Shown here one piece after another: positions 52,470 to 59,874 of a DNA stretch of 59,874 bases. The notes under the pieces are model-generated. The model worked only from the letters and a program-made list of their open reading frames with translations. It had not been told where the DNA came from and searched no databases. The DNA is from Clostridia bacterium (GTDB taxonomy: Bacteria; Bacillota; Clostridia; Christensenellales; Aristaeellaceae). The DNA lies in assembly GCA_017532155.1 (NCBI GenBank), contig JAFXJP010000059.1:1-59874 (forward strand), written 5' to 3'. Both the position numbers and the translations under genes were made by a program. Numbering within the stretch: position 1 is the stretch's first letter; the number at the start of each line of letters is the position of its first letter.

Positions 52470-53834
52470 TCAGGCCTCTGTTTCGTTTGGAGTGTTGAGC
52501 GTGTCGTGCGCAATCTGGCGGATGATGGCGGCCAGATTTTCATCGACAGACTCCATGGTTTTGAGATGGAGCGGATTAAGCCCAAGCAGCACGGCGCAGA
52601 GCAGGCAGGCGGCCAAATAGGTGCCGGCGGCTGTAGCGTGAACGCCGTCATGCTGGACGAGCTCATATCTGTTGTACTGATGGGCCATGTGCGCAAAGCC
52701 GTCGCCGGAGGGGATCAGCTTTGCTTCAATCAACGAAGCGGCTTTCAGATAAGCCTGCTTGAGCTTTTCGTGCATTTCGTTATAGGTAAGGCCGGTGGCG
52801 CGGAGCTTGTCGCTGCCACCATGATAAGCATGGGTTTGATAGAGGGCAAAGGCATGGCAGTGATCCTTGAGCAGTTCGCGCAGCGCGCATACGCTGCTGA
52901 GGAAGGTTTCCTCCTCGCTGGTCAGCATCATGGCCTGTTCCTGCAGTACGATGTAATCCCACATTTTCATATCGCGCGCCTTAAGAAGGCTTTGATGCGT
53001 TTCGCCTTGCGGATCGGCGTGCTGACAGAGCTTCCAGCCGCCCTTGACCACACGGCGGGTATAGACGGGCACGCCGGCAGCGTGCGCCATTTCGGTGACC
53101 ATGGCGGGAAGATCGTTGAAATAGGTGTGGCTGTTGCCGATAAAAAGGATGGAGGTAGCCGGAGCATTCGGGAAGCAGGCGTCATGCGCGAGCTTTCGCA
53201 GGGTGTGCGCGTGCTCGGCGGCAACGCCCCTGGGCGTGATGCAGTCCAGCGGGCTTTTGTTGAACAGCGTGCCAAAGAAGGTGCAGGCAATCATATAGCT
53301 GCCCAGAATGCTGGGGTGGAAGGCGTCGGCGCGGTAGAGATCAAACTTGTAGTAATACTGATCGTGCGCCAGACGGAAAGCGTCGCCCGCGGGCACGCAC
53401 AGGGCGTTCATTTCTTTGGCGGCCTGCTGGTAAGCGTCGCGCAGGGATTCGTGCAGCTGCTCGTAGGTCATGCCGGTGCTGCTGAGCTTGGCGCTGCCCT
53501 CTTCATAGGCCCAGGTTTGATAGAACACGAGCTTTTTGCGGCAGGGGAAAAGCTGAGAAAGCTTTCTGGCGCCGCTGAGGAAATCCTCCTGATTGCCGGC
53601 GGGATTGAAGGATTGATCCTGCAGAATGACATAGTCCCATTCTTTTTGCGCGGCTGCCAGAATGGCGGGATGCATTTCGTCCTGCGGATCTGCATAGCGG
53701 CTTAAATACCAGCCGCCCTTGACAACGGATTCCACCTGCACGGGGATACCTGCGCTCTCGCACAATGCGGAAAAGAGGGAAGGCAGATTATTGAAGTAGG
53801 TAAAGCTGTTGCCGATGAAAAGGATACGATCCAT
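52470..53834 (-). CDS. Protein with two tandem SGNH-type hydrolase domains
   Basis: 454 residues. Domain 1 (about 1-215) and domain 2 (about 226-450) are clear duplicates: ILFIGNSFTYFNNLPSLF against ILFIGNSHTYFNDLPAMV; VVKGGWYLSRYADPQ against VVKGGWKLCQHADPQ. Each keeps a block I Ser (S10, S235) and a block V Asp-x-x-His (D170/H173; D396/H399), so both may be active. There is no signal peptide. The GNS variant of GDS is known in DUF4886/SGNH proteins. Likely an esterase on acylated glycans or small molecules; the substrate is unknown. First gene of the operon, with GGTGAT upstream and promoter at 53871-53899. Confidence 0.87.
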   Translation of the reverse strand: MDRILFIGNSFTYFNNLPSLFSALCESAGIPVQVESVVKGGWYLSRYADPQDEMHPAILAAAQKEWDYVILQDQSFNPAGNQEDFLSGARKLSQLFPCRKKLVFYQTWAYEEGSAKLSSTGMTYEQLHESLRDAYQQAAKEMNALCVPAGDAFRLAHDQYYYKFDLYRADAFHPSILGSYMIACTFFGTLFNKSPLDCITPRGVAAEHAHTLRKLAHDACFPNAPATSILFIGNSHTYFNDLPAMVTEMAHAAGVPVYTRRVVKGGWKLCQHADPQGETHQSLLKARDMKMWDYIVLQEQAMMLTSEEETFLSSVCALRELLKDHCHAFALYQTHAYHGGSDKLRATGLTYNEMHEKLKQAYLKAASLIEAKLIPSGDGFAHMAHQYNRYELVQHDGVHATAAGTYLAACLLCAVLLGLNPLHLKTMESVDENLAAIIRQIAHDTLNTPNETEA

Positions 53835-53870
53835 TATGAATCACCTGCTGATCAAAATTTTGTTTTGTTC

Positions 53871-53899
53871 AGTATATCATAAACAGGCTCTTTTCTCAA
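53871..53899 (-). promoter_or_regulatory. Sigma-A promoter of the SGNH-FRG-GNAT-sulfatase operon
   Basis: On the minus strand TTGAGA (53899-53894), 17-base spacer, TATACT (53876-53871). Confidence 0.78.
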
Positions 53900-53963
53900 T
53901 CATTCCGGCTGGAATTGCGCATTTATTGCGCAGTGTAACGCGATGAATTGCAGAATCTGATGC

Positions 53964-53992
53964 TTGACGGTAAAATCTCTGCACATTATAAT
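53964..53992 (+). promoter_or_regulatory. Sigma-A promoter of the deoD operon
   Basis: TTGACG (53964-53969), 17-base spacer, perfect TATAAT (53987-53992). GGAGGTAT ribosome site precedes ATG 54031. Confidence 0.88.
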
Positions 53993-54030
53993 AGAGATAA
54001 CAAAGAATTCATACATGGAGGTATATTTTC

Positions 54031-54738
54031 ATGAGTAATACGCCGACTCCCCATATTGCCTGTAAGCCTGGTGATTTTGCAAAGACCGTGCTGATGCCCG
54101 GCGATCCGCTGCGCGCCAAGTTCATTGCCGAAACGTTCCTAACCAACGTGAAGCTGGTTAACAACGTGCGCGGCATTCAGGGCTATACCGGCGAATACAA
54201 GGGCAAGAAAGTGTCTGTCATGGCCTCTGGTATGGGCATTCCGTCCATTGGCATTTATTCTTATGAGCTGTTCAATTTCTACGGCGTGGAGAATATCATT
54301 CGCATTGGCTCTGCCGGCATGATCAATCAGGATCTGAAGCTGCGCAGCGTCGTGGCAGGCATGAGCGCCTATTCCAATTCCGATTACGGCGCGCAGTTTG
54401 GTTTCAAGGGCAATCTGGCGCCCTGTGCCAGCTGGAAGCTGCTCAAGGCTGCGCACGACAAGGCTGAGGAAATGGGCGTGAATATGCCTGTCGGCCCCAT
54501 TTATTCCTCCGATTGCTTCTATGATGAATCTGCTCCGCTGGGAAAGCTGCAGAAGCTGGGCGTGCTGTGCGTGGAAATGGAAAGCTATGCGCTGTATCTC
54601 AATGCTGCGCGCGCGGGCAAGAATGCGCTGGCGCTGCTGACGATCTCCGACAACCCCTTCACGGGAGAGGGCCTTGACAGCGAGGCGAGGCAGAACACCT
54701 TCACGCAGATGATGGAAATTGCGCTGGAGATTGCATAA
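54031..54738 (+). CDS. deoD: Purine nucleoside phosphorylase DeoD-type
   Basis: 235 residues, full length for the hexameric type. Phosphate-binding GDPLRAKFIAE, GSAGMI (base region), the conserved VEMESYALY for ribose, and LTISDN with the catalytic Asp (D in SDN). It splits purine (deoxy)nucleosides with phosphate to base and (deoxy)ribose 1-phosphate in the cytoplasm, for salvage. Its stop overlaps the ATG of the next gene (TAATG). Confidence 0.97.
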   Translation: MSNTPTPHIACKPGDFAKTVLMPGDPLRAKFIAETFLTNVKLVNNVRGIQGYTGEYKGKKVSVMASGMGIPSIGIYSYELFNFYGVENIIRIGSAGMINQDLKLRSVVAGMSAYSNSDYGAQFGFKGNLAPCASWKLLKAAHDKAEEMGVNMPVGPIYSSDCFYDESAPLGKLQKLGVLCVEMESYALYLNAARAGKNALALLTISDNPFTGEGLDSEARQNTFTQMMEIALEIA

Positions 54739-55169
54739 TGAAAATACTAATCAGTGCCTGTTTGCTGGGCTGCTCCTGCCGCTATGACGGCGGCACGAAG
54801 CCCTGCGAAAAGGCGATTGCACTGAAGGAAAAGCATCAGCTGATTCCCGTTTGCGGCGAGCAGCTGGGCGGCCTGACTACGCCGCGCACCCCATGCGAGC
54901 GTATCAAAGAGCGCGTGATGAGCATCGATGGGGCAGACCGGACAAAGGAATATACGCACGGTGCAGAGGAAGCGCTGAAGCTGTTTGACCTGTTTCAGTG
55001 CGATTGCGCGGTGCTTAAGGCGCGCAGCCCCATGTGCGGCAAGGGCGTGATTTACGACGGCTCGTTTTCGGGAAAATTTCGAGAGGGCGACGGCGTGCTG
55101 GCCGAAATGCTGCAAAAGCGTGGGGTAAAGGTATACACGGAAGAGGAACTGGATGCGCTGGAGGCATAA
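54738..55169 (+). CDS. DUF523 family protein
   Basis: 143 residues. Conserved cysteines appear in the family positions: SACLLGCSCRYDGG (start), CGEQLGGLTTPRTPCE and KARSPMCGKG. Structures of relatives suggest a metal- or cluster-binding fold; the function is not known. It is translationally coupled to deoD, and the FAD oxidoreductase starts right after its stop. Confidence 0.9.
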   Translation: MKILISACLLGCSCRYDGGTKPCEKAIALKEKHQLIPVCGEQLGGLTTPRTPCERIKERVMSIDGADRTKEYTHGAEEALKLFDLFQCDCAVLKARSPMCGKGVIYDGSFSGKFREGDGVLAEMLQKRGVKVYTEEELDALEA

Positions 55170-56498
55170 ATGAAATACGACATCATTGTCGCAGGCGGCG
55201 GTATGAGCGGCGTGGCGGCGGCAGTTGCAGCAGGACGTCAGGGAAAGCGCGTGCTGCTGGTGGAACAGTCCGGCATGCTTGGCGGACTTGGCACCAGCGG
55301 TCTGATGACGATGGTCATGACCAGCCGCAAATGGTTTTACGGCATTGGCAGGGAGATACTGGAGACGCTGCGCGACAGGGGAGAGGCCAGATGGATTGAC
55401 GATTACCCTGTCAAGGATTATGAGCGCATTCCCTTTGATGCAGAAAGCATGAAGCGCAGGCTGGATGAGATTGTTGCAGAAAGCGGCGCGGAGATGCTGC
55501 TGTATACAAAGATCATTGGCGTGAAAAAGGATGGGGCCTGCATCAGCGCGTTGCAGCTCAACGGCCCGACGGGGAATTTTTGGGTAGAGGCAGACGTCTT
55601 TATCGATTCAACAGGCGACGGCATGCTCTCCTTCTATGCGGGCGAGGACTTTGATCTGGGCGATGAAAACGGCAATACCCAGGCGCCGACCATGACGGCC
55701 TATTATGCGGGCATTGATTTTGACAGATATGAGGCGTTCCTCAAGACGTTCGAGGACGGCCCTGCGATTCCGAAGGTGAATATGATTCGTGCCCTGGTGC
55801 CTAAGGCGGTAGAAGACGGCGTGCTGAGTGTGTGCGATCTGCATCATCCGGGGATTTTCCGCATCAGCCCCTGCTTCAATGTGGGGGTAATGAACGCAGG
55901 CCACATTTACGGCGCGGATTGTCTAACGCCGGAAGGGCTGACAAGGGCGACGGTTGCTGGCCGCAAGATGGCCAAGGAATATCTGGACTTCTATCGCAGA
56001 TATGTACCGGGTTTTGAAAAGGCTTATATGACCAATACCTGCAGCTATTTGGGACTGCGCGAAACGCGGCGCATACGCGGTAAGTATATGACAACCTTCG
56101 CCGATAAGGCGGCATATCGCAAATTCCCGGATGCCATCATGCGCTTTGACGGCGGCGCGGTCAGCGATGTGCATGCGTCCTCGGCGGATAAAAAGGCATA
56201 TGAAGCGTATTACCAGCTGTTTACGGCGGCGCGTGCAACGGTGCGCGAGGATGACTGGGCAGAGCTGCCCTACCGCAGTCTGGTGCCGATGAAGACTAAA
56301 AATCTGCTGATTGCAGGTCGCTGCCTGTCTGCTGATCGTCAGGTGCAGGGCCAGCTGCGCATCATGGGCTATTGCTTTATGATGGGACAGGCGGCCGGCA
56401 CGGCGGCGGGCATTGCGATAGACAGCGGCAAAATGCCGCCGGATATTGATGTGGGCGCACTGCAGCAGCAATTGCGAAAAGACGGCGTGGAAATCTGA
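55170..56498 (+). CDS. FAD-dependent oxidoreductase
   Basis: 442 residues. Rossmann start IIVAGGGMSGVAAAVAAG with the Glu of LLVEQSG, GGLGTSGLM (the FAD_oxidored pattern), and a C-terminal FAD segment LLIAGRCLSADRQVQGQLRI. Belongs to the PF12831-type family whose substrates are mostly unknown, with some acting on sugars. There is no gap after DUF523, so it belongs to the deoD operon; the link to purine salvage is unclear. Terminated by the hairpin at 56520. Confidence 0.87.
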   Translation: MKYDIIVAGGGMSGVAAAVAAGRQGKRVLLVEQSGMLGGLGTSGLMTMVMTSRKWFYGIGREILETLRDRGEARWIDDYPVKDYERIPFDAESMKRRLDEIVAESGAEMLLYTKIIGVKKDGACISALQLNGPTGNFWVEADVFIDSTGDGMLSFYAGEDFDLGDENGNTQAPTMTAYYAGIDFDRYEAFLKTFEDGPAIPKVNMIRALVPKAVEDGVLSVCDLHHPGIFRISPCFNVGVMNAGHIYGADCLTPEGLTRATVAGRKMAKEYLDFYRRYVPGFEKAYMTNTCSYLGLRETRRIRGKYMTTFADKAAYRKFPDAIMRFDGGAVSDVHASSADKKAYEAYYQLFTAARATVREDDWAELPYRSLVPMKTKNLLIAGRCLSADRQVQGQLRIMGYCFMMGQAAGTAAGIAIDSGKMPPDIDVGALQQQLRKDGVEI

Positions 56499-56519
56499 AT
56501 TACAGCCAAATATGGAAAC

Positions 56520-56555
56520 AAAGGGGCTTGCACATTTGCTGTGCAGGCCCCTTTT
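56520..56555 (+). terminator. Rho-independent terminator of the deoD operon
   Basis: 15-bp stem AAAGGGGCTTGCACA / TGTGCAGGCCCCTTT (one G-T pair), loop TTTGC, then T-rich bases. Confidence 0.9.
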
Positions 56556-56643
56556 CCCAAAGACTTGACATGTATGCGCGCTCCCCAGATCATACATTTT
56601 TTTGAAAAAAGCAGTTTCTCTTGAAAAAACTCAAAAAATGGCC

Positions 56644-56672
56644 TTGACATTGACTTTTTTGTGTGTTATATT
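56644..56672 (+). promoter_or_regulatory. Sigma-A promoter of rpoB
   Basis: Perfect TTGACA (56644-56649), 17-base spacer, TATATT (56667-56672). Confidence 0.85.
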
Positions 56673-56679
56673 CTAAGAT

Positions 56680-56817
56680 GCACTAGTATTGATAAGATAC
56701 CGGATTGCGACCTTTTTGAAGGGTACTTTTTGAAAAAAGTACAAAAAAAGTACAATTCAAAAAGATCAGAAAGCACGGTCGATACATGCTGCAAGAATAA
56801 AGGGGTGATTGCTTTTT
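56680..56817 (+). other. A/T-rich leader of rpoB
   Basis: About 138 bases from the predicted start of transcription to the ATG. It contains the palindrome GTACTTTTT / AAAAAGTAC (56723-56742) with a third AAAAAGTAC copy at 56745-56753, then a purine-rich GGGGTGAT ribosome site (56802-56809). No ribosomal-protein binding motif is recognised. The whole 56499-56817 gap holds only the terminator, this promoter and the leader. Confidence 0.5.
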
Positions 56818-59800
56818 ATGGTGCACGAGGTTCAATTAGGGAAGCACAGCAAGCGCATGAGCTTCTCGCGCATCGACGAAGTTCTGGAAATGCCCAATCT
56901 GATTGAGGTGCAGAAGAACTCCTACCGCAGATTCCTGGAGGAAGACCTGCGCGAGGTGCTCAACGACGTATCTCCGATCATTGATTACACCGGCAACCTG
57001 ATCCTTGAATTTGTGGATTACTCGCTGGACGTGGCCGCCGCCAAGAACACGGTGGAGCGCTGCCGCGAGCGTGACCTGACCTATGCCGCGCCGCTGAAGG
57101 TCTTTGTTCGCCTGAAGAACAAGGAAACGGGCGAGATCAAAGAGACGGAAGTCTTCATGGGCGACTTCCCCATCATGACCGAACACGGCACGTTCATTAT
57201 TAACGGCGCTGAGCGCGTAATCGTTTCTCAGCTGGTCCGTTCTCCCGGCGCCTACTTCTCCATGCAGATGGACAAGGACGGCAAGCAGCTGTTCTCCTCT
57301 CAGATCATCCCCAACCGCGGTGCGTGGCTGGAGTATGAGACGGACTCCAACGGCGTATTGTGGGTGCGCATTGACCGTGCCCGCAAGCTGCCCATCACGG
57401 TGCTGCTTCGTGCGCTGGGCTACGGCAGCGACAGCGACATCATCGGCCTGCTGGGCGAAGATGAGCGCCTGCTTGCTACCATCGAGCGCGGCGATAACGC
57501 CAAGTCTCAGGCGCAGGGTCTGATCGAAATCTACAAGAGGCAGAAGCCCGGCGAGCCGCCCACGGAAGAGGGCGCCCGCACGCTGCTCAACAACCTCTTC
57601 TTCGATCCCAAGCGCTATGACCTGATGCGCGTTGGCCGCTATAAGTTTAATAAGAAGCTCGGCCTGAACGCCCGCATCACCGGCCAGGTGAGCGCGGAGG
57701 ATGTGATCGATCCCCGCAGCGGCGAAGTGCTGGTCAAGGCGGGGGAGACCATTTCCCGCGAAGTGGCCATCGCCATCCAGAATGCCGGCGTGAACGTCGT
57801 GCATGTGCAGTGCGAGGATCATGTGGTCCGCGTACTGGGCAACAACTTTGTTGACGCCAGCGAGTACCTGCCCTTTGATCCCAAGGAAGCGGGCCTGCTG
57901 GAAATGGCGCATCTGCCCACGCTGCTTAAGACCATCGAAGGCCTGACCGATCCGGATGAAATCAAGCGCGCGGTGATGGAAAATGCCCACAACATCGTGC
58001 CCAAGCACATCATCGTGGACGATATCACTGCTTCCATGAGCTACATGCTGGGCATGCCTTACGGCATCGGCGTGACGGACGATATCGACCATCTGGGCAA
58101 CCGCCGCCTGCGCTCTGTGGGCGAGCTGCTGCAGAACCAGTTCCGCATCGGCCTGACGCGCCTGGAGCGCGTTGTGCGCGAGCGCATGGCCCTGCAGGAC
58201 GCCAATGACGTTAAGCCCAATGACCTGATCAACATCCGTCCTGTCAGCGCGGCCATCAAGGAGTTCTTCGGCTCCTCTCAGCTGTCTCAGTTCATGGACC
58301 AGCCCAACCCCCTGGCTGAACTGACGCACAAGCGCCGCCTGTCCGCTCTGGGCCCCGGCGGTCTGAACCGCGACCGCGCCGGCATGGAAGTGCGCGACGT
58401 GCATTACTCGCACTATTCGCGTATCTGCCCCATTGAAACGCCTGAAGGCCCCAACATCGGTCTGATTTGCTCGCTGGCGACCTACGCCCGCATCAATGAA
58501 TACGGCTTCATCGAAGCGCCTTACCGCAAGGTGGATAAGACCACCGGTCAGGTGACCGACGAAATCGTATACATGACGGCCGATGAAGAAGATAACTACA
58601 ACGTTGGTCAGGCCAAGGAGCCCCTCAACGAGGACGGCACCTTCCAAAATGACCGCGTGATCGTGCGCTGGCGCGACGAGACCATCGAAGTGCCCGCCGA
58701 AAACGTAGATTACATCGACGTTTCTCCCAAGCAGGTTGTATCTGTAGCTACCGCTATGATCCCCTTCCTGGAGAACGACGACGCCAACCGCGCGCTGATG
58801 GGCTCCAACATGCAGCGCCAGGCTGTTCCGCTGCTCGTTCCCGAAGCGCCTATCGTCGGCACCGGTATGGAATACAAGGCCGGTCACGACTCCGGCGTGG
58901 TCATCCTCTCCAAGCATGCCGGTACCGTGCACTTTGTGGATGCCGAGCAGGTTGTAATCAAGGATGACGAAGGCGAACTGCATCAGTACAAGCTGACCAA
59001 GTTTGCCCGTTCCAACCAGGGCACCTGCATCAACCAGCGTCCCCGCGTAAACGCCGGCGACAAGGTTGAGGTGGGCGATCTGCTGGCGGATGGTCCCTCC
59101 ACGGAGAACGGTGAGATCGGCCTTGGCCGCAATATCCTCATCGGCTTCATGACCTGGGAAGGCTACAACTACGAAGACGCCGTTCTGATCAGCGAAAAGC
59201 TGGTGAAGGAAGATAAGTACACCTCCATTCATATTGAGGAGTATGAATCCGAAGCCCGCGAAACCAAGCTCGGACCGGAAGAAATCACCCGCGACATTCC
59301 CAATGTGGGCGATGACGCGATCAAGGATCTGGACGAAGACGGTATCATCCGCATCGGCGCCGAAGTGCGCTCCGGTGATATTCTGGTTGGTAAGGTAACG
59401 CCCAAGGGCGAGACTGAGCTGACCCCCGAAGAGCGCCTGCTGCGCGCCATCTTCGGTGAAAAGGCCCGCGAAGTGCGCGATACTTCCCTGAAGGTACCGC
59501 ACGGCGAAGGCGGCATCATCGTGGACGTCAAGACCTTTACCCGCGAAAACAAGGATGAGCTCAGCCCCGGCGTGAACAAGATGGTTCGCGTGTACATCGC
59601 CCAGAAGCGTAAGATTTCTGTTGGCGACAAGATGGCTGGTCGTCACGGTAACAAGGGTGTTGTTTCCCGCATCATGCGCGAAGAGGATATGCCCTTCATG
59701 CCCGATGGCACGCCCCTTGAAATCGTGCTGAACCCCCTGGGCGTACCTTCCCGTATGAATATCGGTCAGGTTCTGGAAGTGCATCTGGGCATGGCCGCCA

Positions 59801-59874
59801 AGACCCTGGGCTGGAAGGTTGCCACCCCCGTATTTGACGGCGCGACCGAAGAGGACATCGAAGAATGCCTCGCC
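56818..59874 (+). CDS. rpoB: DNA-directed RNA polymerase beta subunit, 3'-truncated by window end
   Basis: 1019 codons are visible of about 1200. ATG 56818 has GGGGTGAT 8 bases upstream. Start region: [20 protein letters not shown]. The rifampicin-binding region [31 protein letters not shown] (residues 485-513) keeps all susceptible residues: Q491, D494, H504, R507 and S509 (E. coli Q513, D516, H526, R529, S531). [14 protein letters not shown] is intact. The catalytic core subunit of transcription. Unusually, the gene just upstream is an oxidoreductase and rpoB has its own promoter, rather than following rplL. Confidence 0.98.
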   Translation, partial: MVHEVQLGKHSKRMSFSRIDEVLEMPNLIEVQKNSYRRFLEEDLREVLNDVSPIIDYTGNLILEFVDYSLDVAAAKNTVERCRERDLTYAAPLKVFVRLKNKETGEIKETEVFMGDFPIMTEHGTFIINGAERVIVSQLVRSPGAYFSMQMDKDGKQLFSSQIIPNRGAWLEYETDSNGVLWVRIDRARKLPITVLLRALGYGSDSDIIGLLGEDERLLATIERGDNAKSQAQGLIEIYKRQKPGEPPTEEGARTLLNNLFFDPKRYDLMRVGRYKFNKKLGLNARITGQVSAEDVIDPRSGEVLVKAGETISREVAIAIQNAGVNVVHVQCEDHVVRVLGNNFVDASEYLPFDPKEAGLLEMAHLPTLLKTIEGLTDPDEIKRAVMENAHNIVPKHIIVDDITASMSYMLGMPYGIGVTDDIDHLGNRRLRSVGELLQNQFRIGLTRLERVVRERMALQDANDVKPNDLINIRPVSAAIKEFFGSSQLSQFMDQPNPLAELTHKRRLSALGPGGLNRDRAGMEVRDVHYSHYSRICPIETPEGPNIGLICSLATYARINEYGFIEAPYRKVDKTTGQVTDEIVYMTADEEDNYNVGQAKEPLNEDGTFQNDRVIVRWRDETIEVPAENVDYIDVSPKQVVSVATAMIPFLENDDANRALMGSNMQRQAVPLLVPEAPIVGTGMEYKAGHDSGVVILSKHAGTVHFVDAEQVVIKDDEGELHQYKLTKFARSNQGTCINQRPRVNAGDKVEVGDLLADGPSTENGEIGLGRNILIGFMTWEGYNYEDAVLISEKLVKEDKYTSIHIEEYESEARETKLGPEEITRDIPNVGDDAIKDLDEDGIIRIGAEVRSGDILVGKVTPKGETELTPEERLLRAIFGEKAREVRDTSLKVPHGEGGIIVDVKTFTRENKDELSPGVNKMVRVYIAQKRKISVGDKMAGRHGNKGVVSRIMREEDMPFMPDGTPLEIVLNPLGVPSRMNIGQVLEVHLGMAAKTLGWKVATPVFDGATEEDIEECLA

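Noticed and set aside
56723-56753. GTACTTTTT/AAAAAGTAC palindrome in the rpoB leader as terminator
   Set aside because: The stem is A/T-only apart from GTAC, and on the plus strand it is followed by A-rich not T-rich sequence.
58273-58360. Possible rifampicin-resistance changes in rpoB
   Set aside because: All key residues (Q, D, H, R, S at the E. coli 513, 516, 526, 529, 531 positions) are the susceptible type.
56836-59784. 982-codon minus-strand frame opposite rpoB
   Set aside because: Shadow of the highly biased rpoB coding sequence; rpoB itself is certain.

Overview
The window reads as chromosome of a low-to-moderate GC-biased, anaerobic, endospore-lineage Firmicute (class Clostridia; a gut member of a Christensenellales-like group would fit, but that is inference). 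Reasons: spoVT, the asp23-amaP-DUF2273-nusB-M22-folD-xseA-xseB-ispA gene order, near-consensus sigma-A promoters with 17-bp spacers, strong AGGAGG ribosome sites, CtsR and CsoR operators, ferrous iron (Feo) uptake instead of ferric systems, a radical-SAM YgiQ protein, and glycan enzymes (GH127, sulfatase, SGNH hydrolases). No tRNA, rRNA, insertion sequence, prophage or CRISPR array was seen.

Layout. 1-4838: 3' part of a giant repeat-built surface protein (MBG, DUF11-like and MucBP-like modules). 4912-7631: a secreted family-5 solute-binding protein and an SH3-like secreted protein. 7722-14155: envelope-stress (Asp23/AmaP), NusB, M22, FolD, exonuclease VII and prenyl synthase operon. 14186-18280: membrane protein, cysteine desulfurase, ThiI and AlaA-like aminotransferase. 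18392-21223: XRE regulator and SGNH hydrolase on the minus strand, then spoVT. 21453-23947: iron-regulated feoA-feoB plus a 53-residue Cys-rich partner. 24055-25732: MFS transporter and GNAT. 25771-26280: Gx transporter. 26451-30718: ABC exporter pair and YgiQ. 30844-32225: PadR and a DUF1700/DUF4097 protein. 32215-34181: a second feoAB on the minus strand. 34288-38126: a secreted protein, PRPP synthetase and two unknown membrane proteins. 38261-39713: XRE/GyrI regulator and a secreted repeat protein. 39879-42758: csoR-copA copper efflux. 42881-44016: FMN-binding lipoprotein and Hsp20. 44317-47749: HAD hydrolase, TldD, TldE. 47809-49620: GH127. 49664-53834: minus-strand operon of double SGNH hydrolase, FRG protein, GNAT and sulfatase. 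54031-56498: deoD, DUF523, FAD oxidoreductase. 56818-59874: rpoB, cut by the window end.

Regulation is unusually readable. feoA and feoB each carry a GTTAGA-N4-TCTAAC dyad; the CsoR palindrome exactly fills the spacer of the csoR-copA promoter; two full CtsR boxes cover the hsp20 promoter; a long dyad covers the padR promoter; a sigma-G-like promoter precedes spoVT.

The observations I rate highest are: (1) copA ends in a second, CopZ-like HMA domain of exactly 70 residues that has its own Shine-Dalgarno and ATG inside the gene, suggesting one gene makes both copper pump and copper chaperone; (2) the compact FRG / tandem-SGNH / GNAT / sulfatase operon, whose joint role is unknown; (3) the exact 540-bp repeats of the surface protein, which has no visible cell-wall anchor.
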